NCBI RefSeq assembly: GCF_030463565.1
Contig: NC_134643.1
Coordinates: 77,435,721 to 77,499,720 of the forward strand
Reading direction: 5' to 3'
DNA: 64,000 nt
Origin: Pelecanus crispus
Taxonomy: Eukaryota; Chordata; Aves; Pelecaniformes; Pelecanidae
Shown piece after piece: positions 50,995-63,240 of the stretch. Made by a program: the position numbers and the translations under genes. Position 1 is the first letter of the stretch; each line of letters begins with the position of its first letter. The notes under the pieces were generated by a model, which was given only the letters and a program-made list of their open reading frames with translations, did no database searches and was not told the DNA's origin.

Positions 50995-53696
50995 AATAAA
51001 CAGTGATCGTTTATCTTCATTCCATTAAACTGTGCTTTATGCCTCTAATAAGCATATGTGTGACGAAGAGGAAATTGCTGTTGAAACAGAAGCTATGACT
51101 AGATCTGATGAACTGCATAAACTAATTTGAATTAATACAGCTGCAGGGTCTGATTCTCTACCAACTTACCGCTGACTTTATGTTTGCGTGCAACTCCTTT
51201 GGCTTCGTGATGTACAACAGGTCTAGTCAGAAGGTCAAATCTGGCTTTATGTGACACTGGTGGCTGGTTACTGTATGGTGTGTGGCTGATGCAAACTCCC
51301 AGAATCAATTCACTGCAAGTCTCTCAGTGCTGAACGCTACCTGGTACATGAAGCCCCGTCCTCACTTACAGAAGGGATTTTCACCACCACAGCGATGCTG
51401 GAGCAGCAGCATCAAAACCTCATACACAGTAAGCGTGAAGGAAAGGCACCCTCCAAGATACATTCCTAAAATATCTCAGTTGTTCATTGAAGACAACTGC
51501 TCTTCTGTATTCTACTTTGAGCTAGCAGCTTTCCTACCACCAGCTCCCTGTGCCACAGCCACATCTGCTCTGTTGAAAGGATAAAGTGGAAAAGGTAAAA
51601 CTCCAGCCTTGGAAGCGAACACGCAGTTACTGAGCAGCTCAACGCAGCTCCTGTTGCCTCCACGCACCCCCCCTGCCTGGGAAGCAGCTGATGTCTTGCT
51701 GCAGCGAGGCTGCGAGCCCGACACCTGCAGAGGAGTTGTAGAAAATTTAGTCTCCCACCACGCACTTTCATCAGCCTTGTGCCATTTCTCATAACCACCA
51801 CTTGCTCTTCACCTTAGCACGTGGAGGCAGAGCACCGGCTGGATCTGAGAGAATTTCTTACAGGAAAAATAGACCCTAAACCTGGAAATGGCCATCACCT
51901 CTCAACCAGTATGCTCTATGGACTAAAGGAAAGTCAACAGAAAGAGGTTTTCTTTCCGTGTAATACACAAATCCCTGCTTTCCACACAGGACTTTTGAAG
52001 GACACAATTGAAGCCAATAGGAAATGTTTTAATGGTAGAAGAATCAGACCCTAAAGTGTATTATTTCTCTCTTGGCTGCCTCACTGGCAGAGAAAAAGAG
52101 ATGGCTTCCAAGAACAGGTTGGAATTTGGGACGAAGAGGGGGAAATGTCCCTTCTTTCCCTTTACTCTAGGTCTGTTGGTTTGAATTGTGCCTTAAATAA
52201 GACAACAGCATTTCTTCAGGTAGAAACTAGAAATAGTGGAGCCAATAATCACCTTTGATCAAAATGGCTTTTATAATAAAATGGAAATGTTAGAGGGGGA
52301 AAATCATTGCAAAAACATTTTGGGTTAAAAAGTGACTCCACATAACAGAGGTGAATTTTCAGACGCAATTCAAGGACAATTAGGTACCCAAAACCCACTG
52401 AAAATGAAAGTGAACTGGGACCACAACTCCCACCTGTGCCCCAAAAACCTTCTCCTCATAGAGAGAAGGACCCTCTTGGGCTCTGTGGAGACCCTGTAAC
52501 TTCTAAAGCCATCCCAAGAAATACAGAATACAGCAGAGACCTGCACAGCTGCCTCGGCTGCCGTCTTTTGTAGAGCCTAGAGCTGGAAAGAGCTCCTCTG
52601 GCATCGCCCCCCTGTCCCCCGCCAGCCAGGCCTGTGCGGAGAGGCCACTCCGGCAAGCCCCTGAAAGAGGAAGGGTGGGCAAAGGCAGGCTAAGCCCATC
52701 AGCTTTAGCTTGGAAGAAAGCTAGCAAAATATGGTGCTTATTTACTCAAGTCAACTCTCGCTGAAGATGAGTTTATGGAAGGCAATGACATCATTACAGC
52801 TCCATACAGAAAGACATTTCTAAGTTTTTTTTTTTAAAAAAATAAAATCCTGTACGTGCTTCAAACTACAGGTATAATTTTTTTTCCCTGAATCCTCCAC
52901 TGGAACTTGAATTTAAAACACAGTTTAACTCCTCAGTATGTGAAATCTCACGGCCGCATTAATCGAGAACATCTGAAGCCAGGAGAAAGAAATCACTTCC
53001 AGTTATGTTGTCAGTGTTATGTGCATAACATTCCCACAGCTGTAGATCCATTGTGCTCCATGTTATAAATAAGAAATTGCATGGTGACAGCTAAAATTCA
53101 AAAGCGTTAATGTTTCTCTTTGCAACTCCTTTTCTATTTTTTTTCTTCCTTTTTTTTTTTCATTCTTTTGAGGTTTCTCCCCTTTCCCTCCTAGTAGAAG
53201 TTACTTGAAGCAACATTATTGCTTACCCAACTGACATATTTATGGTAATTAAAAAATAGTAAATGCCAAGCAGATATGACTAATGTTGCTATTTGGCAAA
53301 TAAGCCAGAAACGATGTCTAATGATTCCGAACCAGGCTGTCATATTTGCATTAATAAACATTTCTCCTTCTCCTGCTCGTCTTGGTTATCCCAGCGCTTT
53401 AGGGAGAAGTCTGAAGGCAGCTCTAAGGACGCGGCCAAACGCTGCCCCGACCTCCGTCGCCCACGGCAGCTACCACCGAAGCCATCGAGTTGCAGAGCGC
53501 AAACGCCGCTGAGTTGGGCCCCGTGAATGAATACAAACGAGCTCCCTTGTATCTCTCACATTCTAGGTTGTGGTCCCTTTCAACCATGAAAAACAGCTAC
53601 AAATTGTTCCCAGAGCTAAACCACTTAACATCTTGGCACTTGGTTGTTTTTAACTTTGTAACAATAGGCACTGTTCACTCCTCTCAATCTCAGCTT

Positions 53697-53702
53697 TTTA
53701 TT
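53697..53702 (-). promoter_or_regulatory. ITPR2: Candidate ITPR2 proximal polyadenylation signal
   Basis: A canonical AATAAA on the minus strand 55 bases past the ITPR2 stop. Use of it would give an unusually short UTR. The hexamer is clear but its use is unproven. Confidence 0.3.
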
Positions 53703-53757
53703 CTATAATAAAGCAGGAATACTGATGAAAGGCTAGTCACGGCTTCTCCCCATGGTA

Positions 53758-53844
53758 TCAGGGTGGTGGCATGTGATGATTCACATGGGGTGTGTTTGAT
53801 CCAAGAAAGCCCAGCCTCTGCTTATTCTTCCTTTGTTCTGTCAT
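53758..53844 (-). CDS. ITPR2: Inositol 1,4,5-trisphosphate receptor type 2, terminal coding exon
   Basis: On the minus strand the acceptor ctgcctttccaccttag precedes 28 codons and a TGA stop (53758-53760). The translation starts MTEQRKNKQRLGFLGS and ends NHHMPPP. This is the extreme C-terminus of the type 2 IP3 receptor, a cytosolic tail after the channel domain and coiled coil. It joins in phase 0 to the exon at 55085-55246 (...AELKEQ then MTEQRK...), reproducing the mammalian junction. From memory the human protein ends in histidine after MPP, while here the last residue is proline (codon CCC). The exon is too short for a simple open-frame search and was found by matching the expected tail. 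Confidence 0.96.
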   Translation of the reverse strand: MTEQRKNKQRLGFLGSNTPHVNHHMPPP

Positions 53845-55084
53845 CTAAGGTGGAAAGGCAGAGAGAGACAAGTTGAGAATTTTTTTCTTTTTTTTTTTCT
53901 TTTTACTATTATTTGGCACTCACAGAGCTAGATACATATAAGCAAAACAACAGGGAGTGGAATTCTTTTCCTCAGCATTGAAAATTACAGGTAAGAGATG
54001 CCTTTGAAGTGGGAAATCTGTTTCCTGCAAAGCATGGACATTTTATTCTCATTTGTACATTATTCTTATCCAGTGGCAGGTCTTACAGCATATTATTTGC
54101 GCTGTTATCGTGTTGTGTAGCCCAGCAGAGGGTCAGCATTTGCACTTGGTGCTGTACAATCACAGAATTAAAAGATGGTCCCAGCCCCAGAGAGTTCAAA
54201 TTTAAGGCAGGAGAGAACATTTGCAGCCAGAGGGGGATAAAAAACCACCAGGACAGCATGGGTAAGCACAATAAGCAAGGGTCTCGGCACATCCAGCCTA
54301 AATCTTTGTTGAGTTTTTCACAGGGAAAAAGAGTGTTAAGGAGGGATTTGAAGGGGGATAATTAGATAACTCTGTTGATGCCACTGAAGTGCTTCCCATA
54401 AAGAAAACACAAAGATGCTTTTCTGAAACTGTAATGAGCAAACCAGAAGTGACCAGCATCTTTAGCAAAAAAGGAGCTTGGCCTTTTGATCCTGAAGTGA
54501 GAGAAAACACGTAAGGTAGTTTAGGCAGGAGCAGGGTTTTAAGGGAGGCCAGCAGCTTGTGCTCCATACAGGAGAGAAGGGGGAGCCGCAGGAGCACAAA
54601 GATAAGGGTGACACAAGCAAAGCAACAGGCTCGGCGAATTGTTTTCACAACAGCACCGCTGATATTCTTAGTGGGGGAAAAAAATCCAAGTGTCGGATTC
54701 AGAAAGCTTTTCTACTGATTCCCATCAGTACGCAGCTATTTCTGACGCTATGCCTTTTTTATTGCCGGGTTATGCAGTACCTGCATATGCAAAGCCTGTT
54801 ATCGCTTCTGCAGTTTTCCCTCTGTCCTCGCACATTCACTGCGAGGATTTCATAACTAATTCCCCCTCGGCTTTTCTCCTTACCTGTTCTCTGCTGTTGC
54901 TAATGGAGTACAATTTCATTCCAACCCTGTATCAGTGTATCTACCCAGAAAGCTTACTGGAGGGAAAGATAAAACCTTTCTAAGACAAAAGTCTCTTTTG
55001 TAACACTGTCCTGACTGTGACCTGATGAAAGGCAGCACATTCACCCACACGCGCTCACGTTGCTACCCGCTGCAGGACACTTAC
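53845..55084 (-). other. ITPR2: ITPR2 last intron
   Basis: A 1,240-base intron on the minus strand with donor GTAAGTG (starting at 55084) and acceptor TTAG (ending at 53845). A short segment at about 54155-54215 (gatggtcccagccccagagagttc...) resembles an old amniote repeat. No other feature recognised. Confidence 0.93.
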
Positions 55085-55246
55085 CTGTTCCTTGAGCTCA
55101 GCAAGCTGACCGGAAAGCTGCTTTACAAGGCTCATGGTTGACTCCAGCCTCTCTTGCAGGTTCCTGATTTCATTTTGCTCACTGTCGCCTTCATTGCTAA
55201 CCAGGGACATGGCTCTCATCCGAGGGAACCAGTCCAAATTCTTCTC
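55085..55246 (-). CDS. ITPR2: Inositol 1,4,5-trisphosphate receptor type 2, penultimate coding exon
   Basis: A 162-base minus-strand exon of exactly 54 codons, phase 0 at both ends. It has acceptor cccgtgtag just upstream (55252-55247) and a consensus donor CAG|GTAAGTG at 55085/55084. The translation starts [18 protein letters not shown] and continues through [12 protein letters not shown] to a heptad-like stretch ([25 protein letters not shown]). It is nearly identical to the mammalian type 2 receptor after the pore domain. The heptad region is the C-terminal coiled coil that packs at the centre of the tetramer, coupling the cytosolic IP3-binding modules to the ER membrane pore. Subtype 2 rather than 1 or 3 is indicated by the tail sequence and by the SSPN neighbour. 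Confidence 0.98.
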
Positions 55247-58200
55247 CTACACGGGTAGTAAAAAAATTTAATGTTAGTAGGGGTTTATGCAATGCTACTA
55301 AGCTGAGACTAGAGAACGAAAGCTCAGAAGGACTTCTGCTCAGTGGATGACACACAGCAAGTGAGCTTAAGAAGCAGTGAATTCAGAAAGTATTTTACAC
55401 AAGCATTTTTATTCTTGGTTCTCCTTAGCTACAAAGGTGGCACCAACTGCAAAATCTTGGTTCCCCACAGCTGCACCTGTATTGCAGCGTGGGCAGTGTC
55501 GGCACGTTCATCCATGGCTCTGGCATGCAGAAAACGCCCGCTGGGTCAGCTCTGGGGAGAATTCTCTGGTACACTAGCACTAGGAAAGCCTGAGTGCTCC
55601 CCGTGCTTTGCTCTTAAGTGTATGCAGGGACACATTTCCCCACTGTCTCTTCAGCTTGGCTGGCTTCCATCTCTTTCGGCTGTCCTTGCAGCAATGTCAG
55701 TGAGCCAACATCAGGAAAACAAGACAAGCCAAAGTCCTCTCCAGACTAGCCTGGAGCGTGCCTGCTGCAAGAGCAGAGGGACCTTGGATTGAATTCAGCT
55801 GCCCACAACAGAAGATTTGGGGTCCTGGGAATGGCTTAGACTTCGGCACGCTATTCAGATTGTACACCTTAGACAAATACAAGCACAACCCCATGGCCAA
55901 AGGGCTAACCTGCTAAGGACCAAGCACTGCATGGAATAGCACTGAATCGGGTATTTCTCTATTCATGGACTCAGGATATGAATTTAATCATTGTAAAAAT
56001 ACTGTCAATAGATGACAGGAGTCAGGAAGGTGCTGCGTATCAGTATGAGCCTGAATTGTCTCCATGGCTCAGGGGCACAGATATTTGTGCGCAAAGCACA
56101 ACAGATGAACGGATGGAGGAAACTGGAGGGTGCAAGCCCGTGAGGAGTGGCAACCATGTGGCAAGCAACCCAATTTGCCTTAAGGCATGAGACAAGGGAA
56201 ACGGGTCCCGTAGCTGGCGATGCGTTACATCAACGCATCTGCCCTCTGCCCTCTCCACCTTGGGGGGAGTGGGAGGATGTGGTTAGATCATATGCATGGT
56301 GTTTTGCAATGGGCCTCTACAGACACATGCACTTGATAACTTTAGAAGAGAAACAGAATGAGCTGGAGTGTGTTTCTTCTAGACTCCTGCACTGTGAATG
56401 ACCCCACACAAATAGCACTGTATCAAAAAGAAAAAGAGGAAAAGAGGAGAGGAGTAAAGGAAAGGAGTTCTTTCCAGAAATCCACCTACAAGACTCCTCG
56501 CAGGCAAGAGCTGTGCTACTTATGTTGTCTGCGCTGGGTATTTGGTAAAGTTTTAAGTGCATCGAACTTACCGTAGTCTCAGACTTTGCCTCACCATGAA
56601 AATACAAAAGCCAGTGACGATCCTGCAGTATTTACAGCTGGGCAGCTATACATGAGAAGGTTCCACACGGGCTGGCTTGGCAGAGCCATGAGCCCAGGGA
56701 TGCACCAAGTGAATACAGCTTTATCGTGCTTCCAGAGAGAGTTGCTTTCAACTATGTAGTGCTCTGCCCTGATCACCAAACCCTCCCCTCCTACAGCAAC
56801 GTGGTTTAGAAACAACCAAGCTAACCCTTGGTAAGCATGGAAGCACTCACGGTATTCATGTTTTTCCACTATTTGCATTAGCCCTGTCCCCTGTGTTACC
56901 CTGGATAAGACTAAATGCAAAGCCATAAGAATTTTGGCTTGTTTTCTTCTTTTTAACTTAAAACTTCTAATGAGTTTTTGTCCAGCTGTGCAACCTCTGG
57001 TCCTGCCGCTAAAACGACAAGATGTTGAGGGAATAATGCCCCTCCATTGCATTTTGCCGCCCCGGGCTCAGTCAGCCGTGTGTGCTGCTGGAATGAGGCC
57101 TCTTGCCCCTCTGCCCACTTTTTTGAGCCTCGTGATCTCATTATGACAATTTACTGTGGTTACGCATGATGCCATTTTCAATGGGTCATAACTCATTCAA
57201 ATCAAAACCTGTTTTCACCAGCTCTGCTGGTGAGCTCAAAAGGAGCGCACGTGACCCTCCCTGCTGGATATCCCCAACGGATACCTGGAGCGGTAGACTC
57301 CTATTTCTGCTGCATGCGTTTCTGCTTACAAGACCAGCATTCATTTTCTACGAGTATGCACCGATATTTATTTTAAATTTATTTTGGCTAGGATCTAGCA
57401 GAGCATTCATCACGTGCCTAGCGTTAAGCACAGGTGCACTCATTTATACTAAGCTTAGTTTGTGCACAGTGCCTTTCTGGATCAATGCCTTTTTTTTGCA
57501 AAATGTTTGCCAGCAAATTTGTCTGCTGCTACAGGCACAGAAAGTGAATTCAAAGGAACTACAGTGAACAGAGCTGCACTTGTATCTGAATGGTTCCTGG
57601 AAAGCTCTAGTATCTGCACCCATTACAGCTTCTCTTGCTTGAAGCACCTGAAGATACTGAACACAAGGCCACACGGCTGTAGGAGCCAGCTGAGCGGCGA
57701 GGAGCCCTTTTTGGCAAGGCTCACCATAGCGCCAAAGTTTCCAAAGCCAGGCTGCCCAGGGAGAGCAAGCTGAGACTCCCTCATTGCGATTCTTGTGTTT
57801 GCAGAGTACTGCTGCCAGGATTGTGAAGCTAGTTTTGTTTTCCATCTACCACTCCCTCGCTTCTCCAGGATGCAAGACAGAGACCACCAACTGCCTTGGA
57901 AAGATTTTTGTGGACCGACCCTCCGCCAGACTGCAGCGTCCAGAGGAATACCACACAAATCCATGCGGATGCCAGATGTCCTGGCTCAGTGGGCTTGCCT
58001 CTCTCGAGGCTCCCAGTGTCACCTGCTTTCCCCCTCCTCAGCACAACATTATACTTTCTGGGAAGAGAGATGACCAGGAGCAGATGAAGACAGGGACAGA
58101 GCACACAGCACCTCACCTGTTGCCACACAACACTGTGGTGCTGATGGTAGCTCTTCAGCTGGAACCACTCTGAACCATGTGCCAGCCCACCTCAGCCACC

Positions 58201-61084
58201 ACGAGCCCCAGAGTCGCGGGAACTCAATGATAGACTCCACTCATTTGCGTGTGCCCAGCTTTGCCTTTCCAGGAATGCGGTGATAATCTCTCCCAAGAAA
58301 GAAACCCAGTTGTGGTTTACTTACAGATCAAGAAAATCTGGGCATTTTTTGCCAACATGTTGTGGAGGATCAAGCAAAGACTTGATCCAAGTTCTAAGAG
58401 AAGCTGATGGGTTTGCATGGACCAGAGATCTCATGAAAAGATGCTACTGACTTCTATAGCTTTTCCTAGCAGCAGAGAGGCGACAGGTCGAACAGCTGAC
58501 CACAGGTCTCTCACTTGGCAGCCCCAAGTGCTGTGTTGGGTGCAGGCAGAACTTTACTTCTTGGTTCTCAACTGCATATACACCTAATGAAATCCAGTCC
58601 AGCTGTATATCTTTGTCATGCAAAGTATCAGAAAGATTCAAAATTCAATAGGTCAGTATGAAACACATTCTAGCCTGACAACCTGTCTTTAAGTTAAAAA
58701 TACTTACCCAGCTTTCACTCACAGTTCCATCATAGTGCATGGAGTAGGTATATTCCCTTGATGAACTGCATGCTTTTCCCGGTCAATATTATCTTATTTT
58801 TTCATTGCATTATGAACTGCAGAACTTTATTAAAGGACAGCAGGAAAACTAGCTCTGGCACACAGCCCTATTTGCTGAGTCTATACCACAAACAAACAGC
58901 AATTGCTGCTGGGGACAAAAAACTTTTGATCACAAACCTGCCAGGATCCAGAAGGCAAATCGGACAAGGCTCCTCTGCTGAAAATTTTAGTGATCTGTAA
59001 GTGCTCATGGGGGGACAGGTACTCTGTGACTGCTCAGCTATGGGAAAGCTATTTTTATTTCAAGGCAATTGCTTGCCAAATAACTGGAGGTAGTTAGCAT
59101 GTTTGTACAACCCCAAACATTTGTTCTGGGACTTAAATGTTTATGGGCTCCATCCAGGGTTCACCTTGACCAACTAACACATGTTAAAGCTGTAACATGC
59201 CTCCTCTACGCTGCAGGTGCGCTCCTGCTTCCCCTTATTTGAGTGGTGCGGGGATGGGATTTTGCAGGGTGCTATCTATCACGCCTTAGCTATCACTCTT
59301 AGCAATCCAACCATTTTGCCCAGGATAGAGCTCACTTGGACATTTTGAACCCAGCCTGGAAGCAAGCAGCAATTTGGGTGAGGGAGGTAGGCTGCTGGCA
59401 GGAAGCAGGGCAAACCTCTGCAAGCAGCTGTCACAGGACTCAATCAACAGCCACCAGGTTAGCGTGAGGTGACGTAACTCGAGCAGAAATGAGCTCGCAA
59501 AGGGTGACGTATGCAGATGGGACGCTTAAAAACGAAGTAGCCACCTGGACACAGAATTAGTTGTTAAAATGCACTGAAACCTTCTTTCTAAACAACCAGG
59601 GCTGAATGCAGTATATTGTTACTGTTATTTCATTCTTGCACAGGATAGCAGCTATTCGCAGCCCAACCGCAGCAGCCCACCTACGGATCACAGCATCTTC
59701 CCGCTCCACACTCCCTCTGCAAGCGTAACGTGTGCCTTGCAGAATTCATATTTAAGTATACATCTGTGTCCAGGGCAGAGAGTCAGCCAGACAGGAAGGC
59801 TGCAGGGACAGAAAGAAGCCGCAGCCTCCTCTCCGTCAGTTCAGCTGGGGGGAAAAAAAAAAAAAAAGGAAAAAAGGCAGGTGGGGCTAGCCAAAAGGCT
59901 GCCGGCCAAAGAGACTGCACACAAGCAGAGCAGACATTTCATGTGGCGATCCAGCACACTCGCTCCCTCTGTCCTCCCCCCTCGGCTGGCAGGAGTCCAG
60001 CGGGAATCACGGCTCACCCGGGGCGAACACCTCTCTGCAAGATACTCTGGGTACACCTAGCTGCGAGGTGCCGATGGCCAGGGCACACGCCTGAGAAATC
60101 ACAGGGCTTAGAGGATTTGCTACTTGCATTTTCCGAGAAACCTCAAACCCTTCTTCTCAGAGAGGCATGCTCAGAGCATGTGTCTGCCTCCTGGAGTTTT
60201 CTATGCAACTTTCTCCTTCCCTTCTGTGGACTTTCCAGGGGGAGGGCAGAGCTATGGGCTAAGTCCTCCCTTCGGTAAAACATTGCCATTTTTCTAACTT
60301 TGCTAGCTTTGGTTGAACATGGATGGAGAAAAGACTGAAGAAATTTGTTTAGAGTTTCTATACTTTGTAAAAATTCTCTCTTGAGCCATCCCTGTCCTGT
60401 TGGCACAGTCAACTGGCTTCAATCGAGCTCTCACGCTGAGCTGAATCCATGCCTCCGGAGTAATTGGCAGAGGGACGTGTCTTTAGAAGGTGCTGGTTTC
60501 ACAGGCTAGCAGCGAGATGGATCAGCTGCAACCAGCAGGAAAGACTGGGCTGAGCCTTTAAAAAATAGATTACTAGATAACAATGAGAGAAAAAAATAGG
60601 TCAAAGAGTAGGATGAAGGGGATGAAGTATAGGAATGAAGGCAGCCTAACGCATACTTTCTGCCGATGCCACTGCCATGGGCTCAGAGTGCCACACCACC
60701 GTCAGCTGTGCCAGACTTTCATTTCTCCAGTAAACTCCAATGCAGTGACTCTTAGCCCCTTCTACCCCGTGACCCTTGTTGCAACATGAAAACAAGCCGT
60801 TTCAGGACTTCCCTCCTATCTGTTCAAAAAGAAAAGTGGTGATGACTGCTCGTGACTCCTCCTGGGTTGTGACCTCCCCAGCTGCACGCATCAGAGCAGG
60901 AGACGGGCCTCCACATCCCCCAGCCCACCATTCCCCTGTCTGGCACAGACTGTTCATGCCTTGGTGACTCAGCGAGGCGGGTGAGACGGCCATCAGGAGG
61001 GTTATTTGTTACCTAATCACGAGGATGAGAAAACAAGTATGCTTAAAGCCCTCTGAGCTCCTCAGCTAGATGGTCGCTGAAGGG

Positions 61085-61380
61085 TCACTGAAGAGAGGAC
61101 GAGAGGAAATGGGCTTAAGCTACGCCAGGGGAGGTTTAGGTTGGAAATTAGGAAAAATTTCTTTACGGAAAGGGTGGTCAAGAATTGGAACAGGCTGCCC
61201 AGAGAGGTGGTGGAGTCACCATCCCTGGAAGTGTTCAAAAAACGGGTAGATGTGGCACTTCGGGACATGGTTTAGTCTAGTCTACCCTTGATTTGTTTAG
61301 AGTAGACTTGGTAGTGTAGGTTAATGGTTGGACTGGATGATCTTGAAGGTCTTTTCCAACCTAAACGATTCTATGATTCT
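61085..61380 (+). mobile_element. CR1 LINE, 5'-truncated 3' end
   Basis: About 300 bases of the CR1 3' end in plus orientation. It begins near 'gaggaaatgggcttaagcta' and runs through 'aacaggctgcccagagaggt', 'ggagtcaccatccctggaag' and 'tgttcaaaaaacgggtagat' to the terminal 'gattctatgattcta'. The first part is the last stretch around the end of the CR1 ORF2 region and the 3' UTR, and no intact open frame is present. Low visible divergence and the subfamily stretch shared with 15888-15989 suggest the same wave of insertion. It is antisense to ITPR2, within an intron. Confidence 0.95.
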
Positions 61381-62984
61381 AAGAGGAGCACGGACATCGC
61401 CACGAAGGTTTGCTACTGGCGCCTTGGTGTGCTGCACCGGGCGGTTCGTGGTATCCCACCCTGCAACACACGCTCATCGGCGTGCAATGAACATCATCCA
61501 CCATGGCAGCTTGGCAAAAGCCTCCTAGAGCTTTAGAGAGACTGTAGCCTCTCAAGTGCCCACTGGGGTGGTAAAACCCTGCTGCACCGGCATTGAGGCG
61601 AGCCACTGCCGGTCACCCTGTGGCCTGAGGAGCGGCAGCGCCGGGAAGCACGGCACAGCTTCACCCTCTGTGACTCAGCTGCGCCCCAGGACCCGTGCCT
61701 CAGCATGAAGGCAAACAAACCGTCGGCATTGCTGCTCTTCGGCAGGCAGCTCGTGTCCTTTCAGGCACGAGAACGAACAGGCCGTTCACTCCCCTTTTTT
61801 TGAGCCAGCACCTTGAATAAATACTTTAGGGCCAGGCACAAAGAAGTCTATTTACTGAGAAATTACTCTGTATGTCTGCAATGTAAGTAAGTCCATCATT
61901 CCCTTCCCAGATCTGTTGCCCGTGTAAGCAGAGAGTGATCAGTCCAAATGACCTCTTGAAAGCTATTATTTTTCTGCCTAGGGACAGAGTCTGGTCCTAA
62001 AAGTCTGTAGTTATGTAGCTCCTATAGCCACCTTAAAAAGGGATTTTAAAGATTTAAACTATCTTGTGCTTTAGATGACACAGGGCAATAACCACTTTGC
62101 AATTTAATCACAGACAATAATAATTTGGTTCAGTGCATGATTCAGCTAATCCACAATTTGATAAACGTTCATCCTAAACTACAAACCCAAATAGCTTTCT
62201 GCAAATCCTGTTTGACACTTTAATGGTAAGACTGTATTTGATAAGCAATCTGTGCTGTACAAGAATATAGGGAGGGAAATTGGGAATTGTTATGCATCTA
62301 TATGCATCCACAACAGTAATTCAAGGAAAATAAAAATAAACCTTGGCAATTAGACATAAATCTTTATGCAACAAGAAAACTCATAGGTCTGGCTGGGTCT
62401 ATACTGGATTGATACATGCTACAGCTTCCACAGCTCATGGAAAAATATAGAAATCTGTTCCCCCCTGAAAGAAGGTTGGAACCATAACACAGACCCACCG
62501 TCTGCTTTAGCAGTGTCATTGATGCATTTACTTTCATTTTAACTTGGCTGAATGTTTTTGAGGGCTGCAACAGAATCTATCACCGTAATTCTGAATAATT
62601 GCGAGTTCTTCAAGACTGATATCCAGGCCAGTCAGTTATAAATGTCTCCGTGTTTCAGTATCAGCATTCCCACTTGTGATATCCCTGCAAAAATTATGGT
62701 GAGGAATGATAATAAACCTCAAATTGCAAAGATTTTTCTCTGATGCTGTATGTGGCAGTTTCGATGCTCAGCTTGAAACTCTGTAAAGGACCCTGCTTCT
62801 CCAAGAACAAACACCCCAAAATTTCTGCTTATCAAACACACCTAAGGGACTTAGCATTTACCTCCAAGAAATGGAAACGATCAGGAAAATAATTTTTTTA
62901 CAGTTGAGACCGTAAGTTTGAATGTGATCTCACACTATTGTTGTGGGCAAAACCATATGCAAATGCTAAGCATGTGAGTCAGCA

Positions 62985-63240
62985 GCGCGCCCTTACAGTG
63001 AAAAAGGCCAACCACAACCTGGGCTGCATCAGCAAAAGCGCCGCCAACGCGCCCAGGGAGGCGATCCCGCTTCAGCCCCGAGCGACTTCACCCCAGAAGG
63101 TGGAAAGCAGAAACCGAACTAAGCAGCTTTGTCACCAGCGCACTGAGACTGCACCTTCCAATCACCCTCCAGGTGGGAACCTGGGGGACCTGCAGGTGTG
63201 CAAGGACCGCAGCCGGCCGGGGACTCACGAGAGTTGCATG
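62985..63240. other. CpG-rich patch in ITPR2 intron
   Basis: A local cluster of CpG sites (agcagcgcgccc, aagcgccgccaacgcgcccag, gagcgacttcac, gcagccggccgg) in an otherwise AT-rich intron. It may be an intronic CpG island or an alternative promoter. No start exon was recognised. Confidence 0.4.

Larger units (their letters stand above)
50153..53757 (-). other. ITPR2: Probable ITPR2 3' UTR
   Basis: This runs from the ITPR2 stop codon at 53758-53760 to the distal poly(A) signal. Mammalian ITPR2 messages carry a 3' UTR of several kilobases, so about 3.6 kb is reasonable. The sequence is largely AT-rich and unique. It includes a C-rich tract (50973-50994, G-rich in the RNA) and worn amniote-repeat fragments at about 51145-51215 and 52345-52425. 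An early AATAAA on the minus strand at 53697-53702, only 55 bases after the stop, could give a very short form. Open frames inside the UTR are not supported. Confidence 0.65.

Noticed and set aside
58444-58641. 65-codon minus-strand frame considered as an upstream ITPR2 exon
   Set aside because: The translation bears no resemblance to the IP3 receptor pore or zinc-finger-like region, and flanking splice sites are not convincing.
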